From an uncultured Paracoccaceae bacterium (GTDB lineage Bacteria; Pseudomonadota; Alphaproteobacteria; Rhodobacterales; Rhodobacteraceae): DNA of 6,497 nt. Both the position numbers and the translations under genes were made by a program. The DNA lies in contig CALCPC010000570.1 of assembly GCA_937900975.1 (NCBI GenBank), positions 1 to 6,497 of the forward strand. The letters are read 5' to 3'. A model generated the notes under the pieces. It did not search any database, was not told the DNA's origin, and saw nothing but the letters and a program-made list of their open reading frames with translations. Shown one piece after another: positions 6,418 through 6,497 of this stretch (position 1 is its first letter; each line of letters begins with the position of its first letter).

Positions 6418-6497
6418 TCACTCGTGGATTTTCGAGACCACGCCGGCGCCGACGGTGCGGCCGCCTTCGCGGATGGCGAAGCGGAGTTTTTCTTCCA
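6418..6497 (-). CDS. tuf: Elongation factor Tu, C-terminal end (runs off the window)
   Basis: EF-Tu delivers aminoacyl-tRNA to the ribosome as a GTP complex. Only the last 25 sense codons and the stop are present: EEKLRFAIREGGRTVGAGVV then SKIHE. FAIREGGRTVGAGVV is the near-invariant end of domain III of bacterial EF-Tu. The last residues usually read KIIE, KIVE or similar in alphaproteobacteria as I remember them, so the histidine is a small deviation. The stop TGA shares a base with a following ATG. tuf just upstream of rpsJ is the classical str-S10 junction, here split by a glycosyltransferase-like gene. Confidence 0.96.
   Translation of the reverse strand, partial: EEKLRFAIREGGRTVGAGVVSKIHE

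Noticed and set aside
6362..6421. Extension of the glycosyltransferase-like gene to a GTG at 6421 or ATG at 6418
   Set aside because: The added residues are low-complexity (SPGPACAGPANPESTAAV) and encoded by a perfect hairpin; there is no good ribosome binding site. Kept as an alternative, not as the main call.

Overview
The window is a stretch of the S10-type ribosomal protein operon from a high-GC alphaproteobacterium, most likely a member of the Rhodobacteraceae/Roseobacter group. That placement rests on protein features that match this group as I remember it: the L22 N-terminus MGKEKNPRR, the L3 start [16 protein letters not shown] with an Ala/Glu-rich tail, the S3 start [19 protein letters not shown], and an unrelated gene sitting between rplW and rplB. 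It is an inference from remembered family sequences, not a search result. Every gene I can support lies on the minus strand, so transcription runs from high to low coordinates.

In transcription order the layout is: the 3' end of tuf (EF-Tu; 6497-6418); a perfect 10-bp hairpin just after the tuf stop; a glycosyltransferase-like gene (about 6361-5375); then rpsJ (S10), rplC (L3), rplD (L4) and rplW (L23), which are tightly packed and partly overlapping. Next comes an interruption of about 940 bp holding one unrecognised gene (3209-2562, probably beginning at 3271 in another frame) and a 183-bp untranslated stretch. The operon then resumes with rplB (L2), rpsS (S19), rplV (L22), rpsC (S3) and the first 54 codons of rplP (L16), which runs off the window.

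The ribosomal genes are ordinary, intact and full length. They are joined by stop/start overlaps (ATGA or TGATG) or gaps of 2-12 bases. Several Shine-Dalgarno sequences are written inside the last codons of the preceding gene, which fits translational coupling of proteins needed in equal amounts.

The parts that deserve attention are the non-ribosomal insertions: (1) a GT-A-fold, DxD-containing protein between tuf and rpsJ, 17 nt from rpsJ; (2) the unrecognised gene between rplW and rplB, whose N-terminus looks split by a one-base shift at a four-G run; and (3) the rplB leader, which has three related segments able to form two mutually exclusive stems. I see no mobile element, CRISPR array, tRNA or rRNA, and nothing that amounts to an exotic new system.
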